Assembly (NCBI RefSeq): GCF_028868675.1
Contig: NZ_JAGWUA010000024.1
Location: 1-35,943, forward strand
From: Bradyrhizobium sp.
GTDB lineage: Bacteria; Pseudomonadota; Alphaproteobacteria; Rhizobiales; Xanthobacteraceae
DNA: 35,943 nt
Reading direction: 5' to 3'
Below, one piece after another: positions 7,434 to 18,002 of the stretch; positions within the stretch are counted from its first letter, which is position 1, and each line of letters begins with the position of its first letter. The position numbers were made by a program, and so were the translations under genes. Under the pieces are notes generated by a model, which searched no databases, was not told the origin of the DNA, and was given only the letters and a program-made list of their open reading frames with translations.

Positions 7434-8113
7434 TCAGTTCACCGCAAAACAATACAGCAGCCCGTCGCCGCCGGTGCTCTTGAGGTCGGCCTGCGAGCAG
7501 CCGCCGTCCGGGCCGCGCGAGGGATGCGCGGCGTTCCAGGATTTCACCGTCGGAAAATTCGGAGGGCCGTTGATGTCGGAATGACCGAGCATCGCTGCGC
7601 CCTGCGTGCTCGACGTCCAGTTCTTGCAGGTGCGGTCGTCCTGGCCGGCAAAGGCGGTGCCATCGGGCTGCGAGCCCGTCAGGATATCGTGCCGGTTCGG
7701 CTGGTCGCCATAGCCGTTCACCGTCTCGCCCTTCTCGGTCAGCGCGGTCGCCTTGTCGATCTTGTTGGCACCGTGCAATTCGGCGACGTCCCTGGCGATC
7801 ACGACGCCCTTGGCGTTCTGCCATGGCCGATGCGGTCGCGCGCGTTCACGGCCCGCTTGCCGTCGGCGGCTTGCGTCGAGAGATAGGCGTGCCAGGTCTT
7901 GGCACCGGCGCCCGCGGACTGCGCGAGCTTCTGGCATTGCGCATCGGCGCCTTCAAGGCCGCCGAGATCGGCGCCCTTGCCGGGCCCGCTCGATGTCACG
8001 AAGAAGCTCATGTCGGCCGATTGCGCCTGCGCCGGCTGTGCTGCGAGCAACGGCCCCACGGTGAGGACGAGGGCAAATCCAACGGGCTGAACCAGTCTTC
8101 TGAAACGGGGCAT
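7434..8113 (-). pseudogene. Frameshifted secreted protein gene (single-base lesion near 7826)
   Basis: Two overlapping minus-strand frames form one protein when joined. The first starts at ATG 8111-8113, behind a strong GGAGG, with a signal peptide ending in AAQPAQA. It runs through a stretch with Cys and ends its meaningful sequence at AVNARDRIG. The second continues from PWQNAKGVVIARDVAELHG to the stop at 7434 and ends LLYCFAVN. Adding one C within the GGCC near 7823-7826 would read through as IG-PWQN. The joined protein is about 225 residues, secreted and cysteine-containing. It matches my memory of a conserved hypothetical family in this group with a possible C-type-lectin-like fold. This may be a true recent lesion or a sequencing error. 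Confidence 0.75.
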
Positions 8114-8251
8114 GTCGTCCTCCGGTTGTGGTCTGTTGTCGCCGCCTGAGACGAACCCGCAGGCTGCGGCAATATTCCGTCGTAACGTGCAAAGAAAAAG
8201 GCGCCGTGCCGGACACACGACGCCTTGTTTGTTCCTCATCGCACCGCGCGA

Positions 8252-9205
8252 TCAGTTGGTCTGCTGGATCGCCGACAGTTCCCAGTCACCGGGACGCCGG
8301 CGCGCGAAGGTCCAGACCTCGGTGACCTCGCCCGGCTGGTCGCTGCCCGCAACCATCGCGCCGCTGGTGCGATCCACCGTCTTGTCGACCAGCGCAAAGC
8401 GCATCGCCACCGTGGCGTAGTCGGTCTCGCCCTCGCGCCAGGCCTCCGCGAGGTCGCCCTGCAGGAGCTTCACGCCGGACACCTTGTTGACGACGTTGCG
8501 CGCGCGGTTTTCGCCAAGATCCTTCTCGAAATAGGAGACCATTTCGGGGGTCGCCAGCGTGTGCAGCTTGGCCACGTCCTCGTTCGACCAGGCAGTCTGG
8601 ATCTCGCCGAGCAGGCGCTCGAACGCCTCATAGTCGCCGGGCTGGATCTCGAGCGGCGCGTTGTTGGCGCCGAACCCGAAGCCGAGGCCGCTGCGATAGC
8701 TCGGTTGCGGCCCCGTGCCGACACCGCTGCCGCCGGCATAGGCCGCCTGCGGGCCGGCGTGACGGCGCTGCCACCACGACATCGCGAGCCGCACCACGAC
8801 CACCACCAGCACGATCTGCAGGATCAGACCGAGGACCGACGACAATCCGCCGAGGCCGGAGAACAGGCCGCCGCCGAACAGGAGGCCGAACAGGCCGGCG
8901 CCGAGAAAGCCCGCGGCGAGCCCGCGCAGCATGCCCCCGCCCGGCCGGTTGAAGAAGCCGCCGCCGGCCGGCGCGGTGGAGTTCATGCCCGGCTGGCTGT
9001 AGGTGCGGTTGAATTGCGACGTGGAACCTGGCGCGGTTTTGGTCGACGGCGGCGCGGAGAAGGTCCGCGCGCCGCGCGAGCCCGACGAGAAGCCGCCACC
9101 GACGCGGGCGTCCGCGGAGGAGATCGCGACCGCGGTCGGCAACGCCAGCGCCAGCACGACGGCGATCGTCTTCACGAGACTGCGGCTACGTTGCGAGAAA
9201 TTCAT
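8252..9205 (-). CDS. Tim44-like domain membrane protein
   Basis: A 317-residue protein. It has a signal or anchor segment at about 9-33 (ending AVAISSADA), a Gly/Ser/Pro-rich low-complexity region (35-100), glycine-rich hydrophobic stretches and a clear membrane helix near 125-150 (LILQIVLVVVVVRLAM). The C-terminal domain of about 120 residues, from EIQPGDYEAFERLLGEIQTA to the end, carries the features of Tim44/MRPL45-type NTF2-like folds: ATPEMVSYFEKDL, then WREGETDYATVAMRF and EVWTFARRRPGDWELSAIQQ. Bacterial relatives are membrane-tethered proteins of uncertain role, related to the mitochondrial import component. ATG 9203-9205 follows GGGA. It sits just downstream of cckA on the same strand with a 215-base gap, so it may have its own promoter. 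Confidence 0.82.
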   Translation of the reverse strand: MNFSQRSRSLVKTIAVVLALALPTAVAISSADARVGGGFSSGSRGARTFSAPPSTKTAPGSTSQFNRTYSQPGMNSTAPAGGGFFNRPGGGMLRGLAAGFLGAGLFGLLFGGGLFSGLGGLSSVLGLILQIVLVVVVVRLAMSWWQRRHAGPQAAYAGGSGVGTGPQPSYRSGLGFGFGANNAPLEIQPGDYEAFERLLGEIQTAWSNEDVAKLHTLATPEMVSYFEKDLGENRARNVVNKVSGVKLLQGDLAEAWREGETDYATVAMRFALVDKTVDRTSGAMVAGSDQPGEVTEVWTFARRRPGDWELSAIQQTN

Positions 9206-9420
9206 GTGTGTTTCCCAAAATCCCCGACATGGGGAAGCGCCTCTAACATGGGCAGGCTTGTACAAAAGTGAAGCGCCCATGGGAACCCGCGGCTGCGGCC
9301 CTCAGTCGCGGGGATGCGGCAAAAGCCCATATGTTGCCGACGGTTGGAACGGACACGGTTATTGGATACCGCCGTCGGAAATGGTTGCGCGGCGGCCCAA
9401 TGTCGTCACACGCGGCTGCC

Positions 9421-11988
<2,568 letters not shown>

Positions 11989-12148
11989 CTCGAGCGGCGC
12001 AGCCTTGTTGCAGGAAGCAGCCTTGCGGCAGGACGTCGACGCGCAACCGGCGCGCACAGGCCTCCCTGCCTGAATCGGACCCGCGGGCGCAAGCCCGGAA
12101 GGTACGCTGATTCCCGGAATACGGCTATTTCCCGCACTTTTCGGGCCG

Positions 12149-13228
12149 TTACCGGCGTCCGGCGCCGAAGCCGCGCTTCAGCCGCATGACGTAGCCGATG
12201 ACCTCGGCGACCGCGTGGTAGTGTTCCACGGGGATTTCCTGGTCGACCTCGACGGTGGCATAGAGCGAGCGCGCCAGCGGCACGTTCTCGACGATCGGAA
12301 TGTCGTGCTCGCGCGCGATCTCCCGGATCTTGAAGGCGAGATTGTCGACGCCCTTGGCGACGCAGATCGGCGCCGTCATGCCGCGGTCGTAGGACAGCGC
12401 CACCGAATAATGGGTCGGGTTGGTGATGACCACGGAGGCCTTCGGGACCGCCGCCATCATGCGCTTCTTGGCACGCTGCTGGCGCAACTGCCGGATTCTG
12501 CCCTTGACGTGCGGATCGCCTTCGGACTGCTTGAACTCCTCCTTGATCTCCTGCAGCGACATCTTCTGCCGCTGGAACCAGCTGCGGTACTGGAACAGAT
12601 AGTCTGCGATCGCGACGATCGCGAGCGAGGCCACCACGGCGCCCAAGAGCTGCACGGTCAGGGTCGTGGTCACCCCGAGCATGGCCGACGGGTCGAGCTT
12701 GACCATCGCTTCCATGCGGTGGCGCTCCGGCCACAGGATCATCGTCATGACCGCGCCGAGCGCGACCAGCTTGAGGATGCCCTTGAGGAAGTTGGCGGCC
12801 GCCTGCTTGCCGAAGATGCGCTTGAAGCCCGCGCCGGGCGAGATCTTGCTGAGCTTGGGCTTGAGCGACTCGGCCGACCACACCAGGCGGTGCTGCAGCA
12901 TGTTGCCCGCGATCGCGGCGAGCGCCAGCATCAGCAGCGGCACGCCGATCGCAGCGATGACGACGAATTCGAGCTGCTGGGTTAGCTGGATCAGGCTCCG
13001 CCCGTCGGTCTTGATCATCCAGGAATTGGCGAGCAGGCTGCGCAACGGCATCACCATGCCGTTGCCGATCGAGCCCGAGAAGGTCGAGATCACGAGTGTG
13101 CCGCCCGCGATCACGAACCAGGTGTTGATCTCCTGACTCTTGGCGACGTCGCCGCGTTCGAGCGCGTCGTCCAGACGCTTTTGCGTCGGGTCTTCCGTTT
13201 GACTGTCGGGATCGTTGTCTTCGGCCAT
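12149..13228 (-). CDS. flhB: Flagellar export switch protein FlhB
   Basis: A 359-residue inner-membrane component of the flagellar type III export gate. A polar N terminus (MAEDNDPDSQTEDPTQKRLDDALERGDVAKSQE, quoted in part as the typical T-E-x-P-T-x-K-R-L-x-D-A motif) precedes four membrane segments between about 35 and 212. A cytoplasmic linker leads to the autocleavage motif NPTHY at residues 270-274. FlhB cuts itself between Asn and Pro here and switches secretion from rod/hook to filament substrates. Downstream YDRGMTAPICVAKG and EIPVEHYHAVAEVIGYV are typical of the cleaved domain. Length matches the family. ATG 13226-13228 begins 19 bases after the fliR stop, so it is the last export-gate gene of the flgB-to-flhB operon. 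Confidence 0.96.
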   Translation of the reverse strand: MAEDNDPDSQTEDPTQKRLDDALERGDVAKSQEINTWFVIAGGTLVISTFSGSIGNGMVMPLRSLLANSWMIKTDGRSLIQLTQQLEFVVIAAIGVPLLMLALAAIAGNMLQHRLVWSAESLKPKLSKISPGAGFKRIFGKQAAANFLKGILKLVALGAVMTMILWPERHRMEAMVKLDPSAMLGVTTTLTVQLLGAVVASLAIVAIADYLFQYRSWFQRQKMSLQEIKEEFKQSEGDPHVKGRIRQLRQQRAKKRMMAAVPKASVVITNPTHYSVALSYDRGMTAPICVAKGVDNLAFKIREIAREHDIPIVENVPLARSLYATVEVDQEIPVEHYHAVAEVIGYVMRLKRGFGAGRR

Positions 13229-13247
13229 GACTCTCTCGGCTCATCCC

Positions 13248-14018
13248 TCAGTTCAGCGGCATCATCTGGTGCATGACGCCGACGAAGTAGTCGAGGAACG
13301 TTCCCATCATCGCCGCGATCACCACCGCGAGCACCAGAAATCCCGCGAAGATCGACAGCGGCACGCCGACGAAATAGACCTGCATCTGCGGCATCAGCCG
13401 CGCCAGCACGCCGAGCCCGATGTTGAAGACCAGGCCGAACACCAGGAACGGGCCGGAGAGCTGCAGGCCGAGCCGGAACGCGGCAGCGAAGGCGCGCGTG
13501 GCGAGCGCGGCGACGTCGCCGCTCGACATGGTCTCGCCCGGCGCGAAGATCTTGTAGCTGTCGTTGAGCGCGGCGATCACGAGATGGTGGCTGTCGGTCG
13601 CAAACAGCAGCGTCACGCCGAGCATGGTGAGGAAGTTGCCGACCAGCACGCCCTGCTGGCCCTGCGTCGGATCGACCGAGGTGACGAAGCCGAGCCCCAT
13701 CTGCTGGGCGATCACGGCGCCGGCGACCTGCAGCGCCGACAGCGTCACGCGCGCCGTGGCCCCCAGCACGATGCCGATCACGATCTCGTGCATCATCAGC
13801 ACCAGCAGCGAGGTGATCGAGCCCATGTCGACGTGATAGGCGTTGCGATGCAGCGGCAGGATGATCAGCGTCAGCAGCAGCGCGATCGACAGCTTGACCC
13901 GCGTCGGAATGTTGGTCTCGCCGAGGCCCGGCAGCAGCATCACCATTGCGCCGACCCGGGCGAAGGCGAGCATGAAGGACGCGGCAAGCGCCGGCAGCAG
14001 CGAGATGTCGATGCGCAT
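13248..14018 (-). CDS. fliR: Flagellar export gate protein FliR
   Basis: A 256-residue integral membrane protein with about six helices. It starts MRIDISLLPALAASFMLAFARVGAM, which includes the F-x-L-x-F-x-R-x-G pattern of FliR/SctT proteins. The central part has an export-gate region with AQQMGLGFVTSVDPTQG, a well-known FliR signature. FliR assembles with FliP and FliQ into the 5:4:1 export-gate complex inside the MS ring, through which axial proteins pass. The ATG at 14016-14018 directly precedes the conserved N-terminal helix. The fliQ stop lies 17 bases upstream and flhB starts 19 bases downstream, so the three genes are co-transcribed. Confidence 0.95.
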   Translation of the reverse strand: MRIDISLLPALAASFMLAFARVGAMVMLLPGLGETNIPTRVKLSIALLLTLIILPLHRNAYHVDMGSITSLLVLMMHEIVIGIVLGATARVTLSALQVAGAVIAQQMGLGFVTSVDPTQGQQGVLVGNFLTMLGVTLLFATDSHHLVIAALNDSYKIFAPGETMSSGDVAALATRAFAAAFRLGLQLSGPFLVFGLVFNIGLGVLARLMPQMQVYFVGVPLSIFAGFLVLAVVIAAMMGTFLDYFVGVMHQMMPLN

Positions 14019-14035
14019 GACTTACGCATACTGCA

Positions 14036-14299
14036 TCAGCCGCCGATGATTCGCGACGATATCCGCAGCATGTGGGCGTGCAGCGCGTCGGCCATGAACG
14101 GCAGCGCCAGCAGCATGGTGGCGAAGATCGCGAGAATCTTCGGCACGAAGATCAGGGTCTGCTCCTGGATCTGGGTCAGCGCCTGGAGCAGCGACACCAC
14201 GACGCCGACCAGAAGGCCGACGACCATCAAAGGCGACGACACGATCACGATGGTCCAGATCGCATCGCGCGCCACGTCGAGGGTTTCGGGTCCGGTCAT
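14036..14299 (-). CDS. fliQ: Flagellar export gate protein FliQ
   Basis: An 87-residue protein with two membrane helices (about 13-41 and 50-75) joined by the short loop ALTQIQEQTLIFVPK, the classic FliQ/SctS signature. FliQ surrounds the FliP-FliR core of the export gate. I set the start at ATG 14297-14299 (MTGPETLDVA), which gives the family length. The open frame extends further upstream only because it runs through the palindromic repeat 14336-14421. That repeat separates fliQ from fliE, so within the operon the two genes are about 170 bases apart instead of nearly contiguous. Confidence 0.94.
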   Translation of the reverse strand: MTGPETLDVARDAIWTIVIVSSPLMVVGLLVGVVVSLLQALTQIQEQTLIFVPKILAIFATMLLALPFMADALHAHMLRISSRIIGG

Positions 14300-14335
14300 G
14301 TCACTATTTCCTGGTTTATTCTTATCCCCTCCCCT

Positions 14336-14421
14336 CGTCATTGCGAGGAGCGAAGCGACGAGGCAATCCAGGCTGTCACCGCGGAAAGATTCTGGATTGC
14401 TTCGCTTCGCTCGCAATGACG
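14336..14421 (-). repeat. 86-bp dispersed palindromic element, copy B, inside the flagellar operon
   Basis: Starts CGTCATTGCGAGGAGCGAAG and ends CTTCGCTCGCAATGACG. It has the same length as copy A (7321-7406) and is inverted relative to it. It occupies the intergenic space between fliE (start 14778, stop 14470) and fliQ (start 14299). In the transcript it would form a long stem-loop. Confidence 0.88.
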
Positions 14422-14469
14422 TCCGGGCAGCTGTCGTCTGCGGCGGCCTACGCCGGCACATTCTGTAAA

Positions 14470-14778
14470 TCAGATCGGCATCTTCATGATGTCTTCGTAG
14501 GACTGGATCACGCGGTCGCGCACCGAGACCAGGGTGGAGACCGCGACGTCGGTCTCGGCCACCGCCGTGACCACGTCCATCACGTTGGCCTTGCCGGCGG
14601 CCATCGCCACCGTCTGCGCGTCGGACTTGCGGCCGGACTCCATCACGCTGCCGACGGCGTCCTTCAACAGCGCGGCAAAGGATTGTCCGGGCGCCTCCGC
14701 GCCCTTGGACCCGCCGCTGCTCTCGAGCACGCGGGCGAGGTTCGCGTAGGCATTGGCAGCAATCGTCGGTGAGGCCAT
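14470..14778 (-). CDS. fliE: Flagellar hook-basal body complex protein FliE
   Basis: A 102-residue small rod-base protein. It shows the FliE pattern: an N-terminal helix (ASPTIAANAYANLARVL), a region with SFAALLKDAVGSVMES, and the C-terminal TVAMAAGKANVMDVVTAVAETDVAVSTL-type helix ending VIQSYEDIMKMPI (quoted in two parts of the family signature: N-V-M-D-V-V and Y-x-x-I-M-x-M-x-I). FliE connects the MS ring and export gate to the proximal rod. ATG 14776-14778 lies 16 bases after the flgC stop. The dispersed repeat downstream makes it the last gene before a structured spacer. Confidence 0.94.
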   Translation of the reverse strand: MASPTIAANAYANLARVLESSGGSKGAEAPGQSFAALLKDAVGSVMESGRKSDAQTVAMAAGKANVMDVVTAVAETDVAVSTLVSVRDRVIQSYEDIMKMPI

Positions 14779-14794
14779 GGCTTAAGATCCCTTC

Positions 14795-15220
14795 TCAGGT
14801 CTTGAGGATGTCGAGCGTGCGCTGGATCATCCGGCGCGTCGCACTGATGATGTTGAGATTGGCCTCGTAGGACCGCTGTGCGTCGCGCATGTCGGTCATT
14901 TCGACCACCGAGTTGACGTTGGGATATTTGACGTTGCCGTTGGCGTCCGCCGCCGGATTGCTCGGCTCGTACCTGACGCGGAAGTCCGACGGGTCGGGCT
15001 TGATCCGGCCGAGCGTGACCACCTGGGCGTCGAGCGTACGGTCGAGCGCGGAACTGAAGGTCGGAACCTTGCGCCGGTAGGGGTCGCCGCCGGCGGTCGA
15101 CGCGGTCGAATCCGCGTTGGCGATGTTTTCCGAGATCACCCGCATGCGCCCGGCCTGCGCGCGCAGGCCGGAGGTTGCGATCGTCATCGAGCGGAGGAAA
15201 TCGTTGCCGTCGGTTGCCAT
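14795..15220 (-). CDS. flgC: Flagellar proximal rod protein FlgC
   Basis: A 141-residue rod protein. The N-terminal flagellar rod motif MTIATSGLRAQAGRMRVISENIANADST is recognisable (ISENIANADS is the conserved core, residues 29-38). The C-terminal motif with YPNVNSVVEMTDMRDAQRSYEANL leads to the terminal coiled helix ISATRRMIQRTLDILKT. Both ends form the alpha-helical D0 domain of the periplasmic rod. FlgC is exported through the type III gate. It starts at ATG 15218-15220, 20 bases after the flgB stop, within the flgB-flgC-fliE operon. Confidence 0.95.
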   Translation of the reverse strand: MATDGNDFLRSMTIATSGLRAQAGRMRVISENIANADSTASTAGGDPYRRKVPTFSSALDRTLDAQVVTLGRIKPDPSDFRVRYEPSNPAADANGNVKYPNVNSVVEMTDMRDAQRSYEANLNIISATRRMIQRTLDILKT

Positions 15221-15240
15221 GTTCGGTCTCCGCTAGCGCG

Positions 15241-15645
15241 TCAGCCCTTGCCGATCGCAGTCTTCAGAAGATGCAGGCTCTTGCTGTAGAGCGAGGTGAC
15301 CGCCGCGTAGTCCATCTGGTTGGCCGCGGCCTTCATCATCTCGTCCTCGAGATTGACGGAGTTGCCGGCGGGGCGGGTCTCGAAGCCGGCATTCTTGTTC
15401 TGATCGAAGCTCGACGGCGCCCCCGACGGAGTCAGATGCGAGGCGCTGGTACGGGCCAGCGCCAGCGGCCCCACCGCACCGGCGGCGGCTCCGCTGCGGT
15501 CGAATTTCGGCTCGACGAGGTCACGCGGCCGGAAATTGGGCGTGTCGGAATTGGAGACATTCTCGGACAGGACGCGCTGGCGTTCCTGGTGCCACTGCAT
15601 CTTGGTGCGCAGCGCCGAGAGCACCGGGAGGTCGTTGATGGACAT
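15241..15645 (-). CDS. flgB: Flagellar proximal rod protein FlgB
   Basis: A 134-residue rod protein and first gene of the operon running to flhB. It has the rod motif VLSENVSNSDTPNFRPRDL at residues 25-43 and a C-terminal D0 helix with NQMDYAAVTSLYSKSLHLLKTAIGKG (motif Y-x-x-x-x-x-L-Y-x-x-x-L-x-x-L-K). A Pro/Ala-rich middle segment replaces the larger domain of hook-type proteins, as usual. ATG 15643-15645 is preceded by a strong GGAAGGAG. A perfect CtrA-type box lies 63 bases upstream (15708-15722), so transcription is probably activated by CtrA, linking it to the nearby cckA. Confidence 0.95.
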   Translation of the reverse strand: MSINDLPVLSALRTKMQWHQERQRVLSENVSNSDTPNFRPRDLVEPKFDRSGAAAGAVGPLALARTSASHLTPSGAPSSFDQNKNAGFETRPAGNSVNLEDEMMKAAANQMDYAAVTSLYSKSLHLLKTAIGKG

Positions 15646-15707
15646 GCTTGCGGCTCCTTCCGCCCTCCGGATGGCCCGGAGCTAGGCAGAATTTGCCGCG
15701 TGTATGG

Positions 15708-15722
15708 TTAACGGCCGGTTAA
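15708..15722 (-). promoter_or_regulatory. Perfect CtrA-type box upstream of flgB
   Basis: TTAA-CGGCCGG-TTAA matches the CtrA consensus TTAA-N7-TTAA at all eight fixed positions and is itself an almost perfect palindrome. Its distance from the flgB ATG (63 bases) suits a site overlapping the -35 region. The other direction points at fliO, 270 bases away, which is less likely but possible. Confidence 0.8.
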
Positions 15723-15878
15723 GATGCCGCGGCCGCGTGTCCGGGATTGGGACGCAAAGCCCGCCCGCCCCGTAAAGCTACACGGCAAAACTCACGTTAA
15801 CCCAATCGCTTGGCTCGCAGGCAAATCCCAAGAAGTCGTTTTGGATCGGGCGATTCATGGGTTATTAAGAGTTTGGGG

Positions 15879-15895
15879 ACGGCAAGCCTTGCCGT
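15879..15895. promoter_or_regulatory. ftr-like palindrome upstream of fliO
   Basis: ACGGCAAGCCTTGCCGT is a perfect 7-bp inverted repeat with a 3-base centre, of the form CGGCAA-N3-TTGCCG. This resembles the ftr elements bound by the sigma-54 activator FlbD in Caulobacter. It lies about 97 bases upstream of the fliO start in the 346-bp divergent region. A plain RNA hairpin cannot be excluded. Confidence 0.4.
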
Positions 15896-15991
15896 GGGGA
15901 GCTAAGGGGTTCGAACATCTGGGGCGTTGCCCGCCCGTGGTTCGGTCGACCATTGGCAGCGTAAGGAAAGCGCCATTTGCCGGGGACAAGC

Positions 15992-16912
15992 ATGCAGGCT
16001 TTGACCTTTATCTTCGCATTCATCGCCGTACTGGCGCTGATCGGTGTCGCCGCGTGGCTGGTGCGCCGATTCGCCACCAACCGGCTGGGCGCCAACACCC
16101 AGCGCGGCAGGATGCCCCGGCTTGCGGTGATCGACGCCGCGGCCGTGGATGGAAGGCGGCGCCTGGTTCTGGTCCGGCGCGACAATGTCGAGCATCTCTT
16201 GATGATCGGCGGACCGACCGACATCGTCGTGGAACCCAACATCGTACGTGCGGCCCCCGGCCGCGATCAGCTGCCGCAACGTCCCGGCACCGCCGAGCCG
16301 CCGCGTCTGGCTCCGATGCCGGAAACCGGCGGCTGGGTCGACGAGGCCCCGCGGCCCGAATCGCTCGACCATCCCGAGCCGCAAATGCCCGAGCCGCCGC
16401 CGCGGCCGGCACGTCCCTCCTTCGCCGACGAGGTCCGCCGGCAGGCGCCGCTTCACGCCGAGCGCCGCAGCGAGCCGCTTTCCGGCTTCGCCACCGAGCC
16501 GATGATGCCGCGCGTCGAGCGCGAGCCGCGTCCCGAACCGATGCCGCCGCGCATGCCCCGCAGCGAGCCCGCGATGCCGCGCCCACCGCGCCACGCCGAA
16601 CCGGCCAAGGTGCCGCCGGTGCGTGCCGAACGCGCTGCCGCGCCGCCGCCGATTCCGCCAGCTCCGCCGCCCGCCGCCGCACCTTCGAGCGCCGAGCAGA
16701 ATCTCGCCGAAATGGCGCAGCGGCTGGAGGCAGCCCTTCGCCGTCCGGCCGGCGAGACCGTCGCGCCCCCCGTCGCACCCGAGCCGCCTGCCCCTGCCGC
16801 GCGCCCGTCACGCGGCGAGGCGCCCGCCCCGGCCGCGGCGCCCAAGAGCAGCTTTGAAAATCTCGAAGACGAGATGGCCTCCCTGCTCGGCCGTCCGAAG
16901 CCGTCTTCGTGA
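15992..16912 (+). CDS. fliO: FliO-like flagellar biosynthesis protein
   Basis: A 306-residue protein with one N-terminal membrane helix (about 3-24, TFIFAFIAVLALIGVAAWLV). A compact FliO-type domain to about residue 85 includes RRRLVLVRRDNVEHLLMIGG and a terminal TDIVVEPNI. The remaining 220 residues are a Pro/Arg/Glu/Ala-rich, disordered-looking tail ending in NLEDEMASLLGRPKPSS. FliO helps assemble the FliP ring of the export gate. Enteric FliO is about 120 residues, so the long tail is extra; proline-rich tails occur in rhizobial homologues. ATG 15992 has GGGGA seven bases upstream, which I prefer to the in-frame TTG at 15977. Its stop overlaps the GTG start of fliP by four bases (GTGA), so the two are translationally coupled. 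Confidence 0.85.
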   Translation: MQALTFIFAFIAVLALIGVAAWLVRRFATNRLGANTQRGRMPRLAVIDAAAVDGRRRLVLVRRDNVEHLLMIGGPTDIVVEPNIVRAAPGRDQLPQRPGTAEPPRLAPMPETGGWVDEAPRPESLDHPEPQMPEPPPRPARPSFADEVRRQAPLHAERRSEPLSGFATEPMMPRVEREPRPEPMPPRMPRSEPAMPRPPRHAEPAKVPPVRAERAAAPPPIPPAPPPAAAPSSAEQNLAEMAQRLEAALRRPAGETVAPPVAPEPPAPAARPSRGEAPAPAAAPKSSFENLEDEMASLLGRPKPSS

Positions 16913-17664
16913 GGCGCGCAGGCCTCCCGCGTAGAGTTGTTTTCCTCACCATCCTGACCGGCGCCGCTCTTGTGGCGGCGCCTGCGGCTGCGCAGGACAT
17001 CAGCATCAATCTCGGCGGCCAGGGCGGCGGCGGCGTCACCGAGCGCGCGATCCAGCTCATCGCGCTCCTGACGGTGCTGTCGATCGCGCCCTCGATCCTG
17101 ATCATGATGACCTCGTTCACGCGCATCGTGGTCGTGCTGTCGCTGTTGCGCACCGCCATGGGCACCGCCACCGCGCCGCCGAACTCGGTAATCATCGCAC
17201 TGGCGATGTTCCTCACCGCCTTCGTGATGGGACCGGTGCTGCAGAAATCCTACGACGACGGCATCCGGCCGCTGGTCGCCAACCAGATCAGCGTGGAGGA
17301 TGCGCTGCAGCGCGCCGCGGTGCCGCTGCGCGGCTTCATGCAGAAGAACGTGCGCGAGAAGGACCTCAAGCTGTTCATGGATCTGTCCGGCGAGCCGCCG
17401 CCCGCCACGCCCGACGAGCTCAGCCTGCGAATTCTCGTTCCCGCCTTCATGATCTCCGAGTTGAAGCGCGCCTTCGAGATCGGCTTCCTGCTGTTCCTGC
17501 CCTTCCTCATCATCGACCTCGTGGTCGCCTCCGTCCTGATGTCGATGGGCATGATGATGCTGCCGCCGGCGGTGGTGTCGCTGCCGTTCAAGTTGATCTT
17601 CTTCGTGCTGGTCGACGGCTGGTCGCTGGTCGCGGGCAGCCTGGTGCAGAGCTACGGGGGATGA
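16909..17664 (+). CDS. fliP: Flagellar export gate protein FliP
   Basis: A 251-residue membrane protein with a cleavable signal peptide (ending VAAPAAAQ, about residue 28) and four membrane helices. FliP signatures are clear: MMTSFTRIVVVLSLLRTAMGT, then PPNSVIIALAMFLTAFVMGP, ILVPAFMISELKRAFEIGF, and the terminal MGMMMLPPAVVSLPFKLIFFVLVDGW (each a known block of the family). FliP forms the pentameric core of the export gate with FliQ and FliR. It starts with GTG at 16909-16911, overlapping the fliO stop. It is transcribed away from the flgB operon, so the FliPQR subunits come from two divergent units. Confidence 0.95.
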   Translation: MRRAGLPRRVVFLTILTGAALVAAPAAAQDISINLGGQGGGGVTERAIQLIALLTVLSIAPSILIMMTSFTRIVVVLSLLRTAMGTATAPPNSVIIALAMFLTAFVMGPVLQKSYDDGIRPLVANQISVEDALQRAAVPLRGFMQKNVREKDLKLFMDLSGEPPPATPDELSLRILVPAFMISELKRAFEIGFLLFLPFLIIDLVVASVLMSMGMMMLPPAVVSLPFKLIFFVLVDGWSLVAGSLVQSYGG

Positions 17665-17686
17665 CGAGCGCTTCGCTCCGCTGTCC

Positions 17687-17923
17687 CTACCCCTTCACGT
17701 CGTACTGCTTGCTGAGATGGTCGCCGATCTGCACCAGCAGAGCGACGCATTCGGGATAGCCCGGCTTGTCGACGGTCGTCTGATCGGCCTTGGCGCGAAA
17801 TTCCCAGCCCTCGCCGTCGCGCAGGATCGAGATCGTCATACCGTCGGGGCAGTCCGCATGCACCTTCAATTCGGCGCGCGCCATGGCGATGAGTTCGGCT
17901 TCGGTCCTGGCAGGCTTGCTCAT
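17687..17923 (-). CDS. 78-residue hypothetical protein
   Basis: A small soluble protein beginning MSKPARTEAELIAMARAELK and ending IGDHLSKQYDVKG. It has a charged N-terminal helix, a short central strand region with HADCPDGMTISILRDGEGWEF, and a C-terminal helix with a single further Cys. It has a strong Shine-Dalgarno (GGGAGAGGG) before ATG 17921-17923, so expression is likely. It is convergent with fliP (22-base gap) and lies 79 bases downstream-side of the TPR gene stop on the same strand. It resembles short conserved hypotheticals of Bradyrhizobium; no function is evident and a flagellar role is not implied by its sequence. Confidence 0.68.
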   Translation of the reverse strand: MSKPARTEAELIAMARAELKVHADCPDGMTISILRDGEGWEFRAKADQTTVDKPGYPECVALLVQIGDHLSKQYDVKG

Positions 17924-18002
17924 GTCGACCCTCTCCCGGCAGTGAGATCGGCAAATTGCCGCCTCCGGAGGCGGCTGTCGAGAGGCGAAGGTAGCAGGCG
18001 CC

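Noticed and set aside
15790..15870. Further TTAA-containing sequences (near 15796 and 15862) as CtrA boxes
   Set aside because: Only one half of the consensus matches in each; the second half has two or more mismatches.
15905..15925. GGTTCGAAC sequence resembling a tRNA T-loop
   Set aside because: No acceptor, D or anticodon arms around it and no matching stem; no tRNA found in the window.
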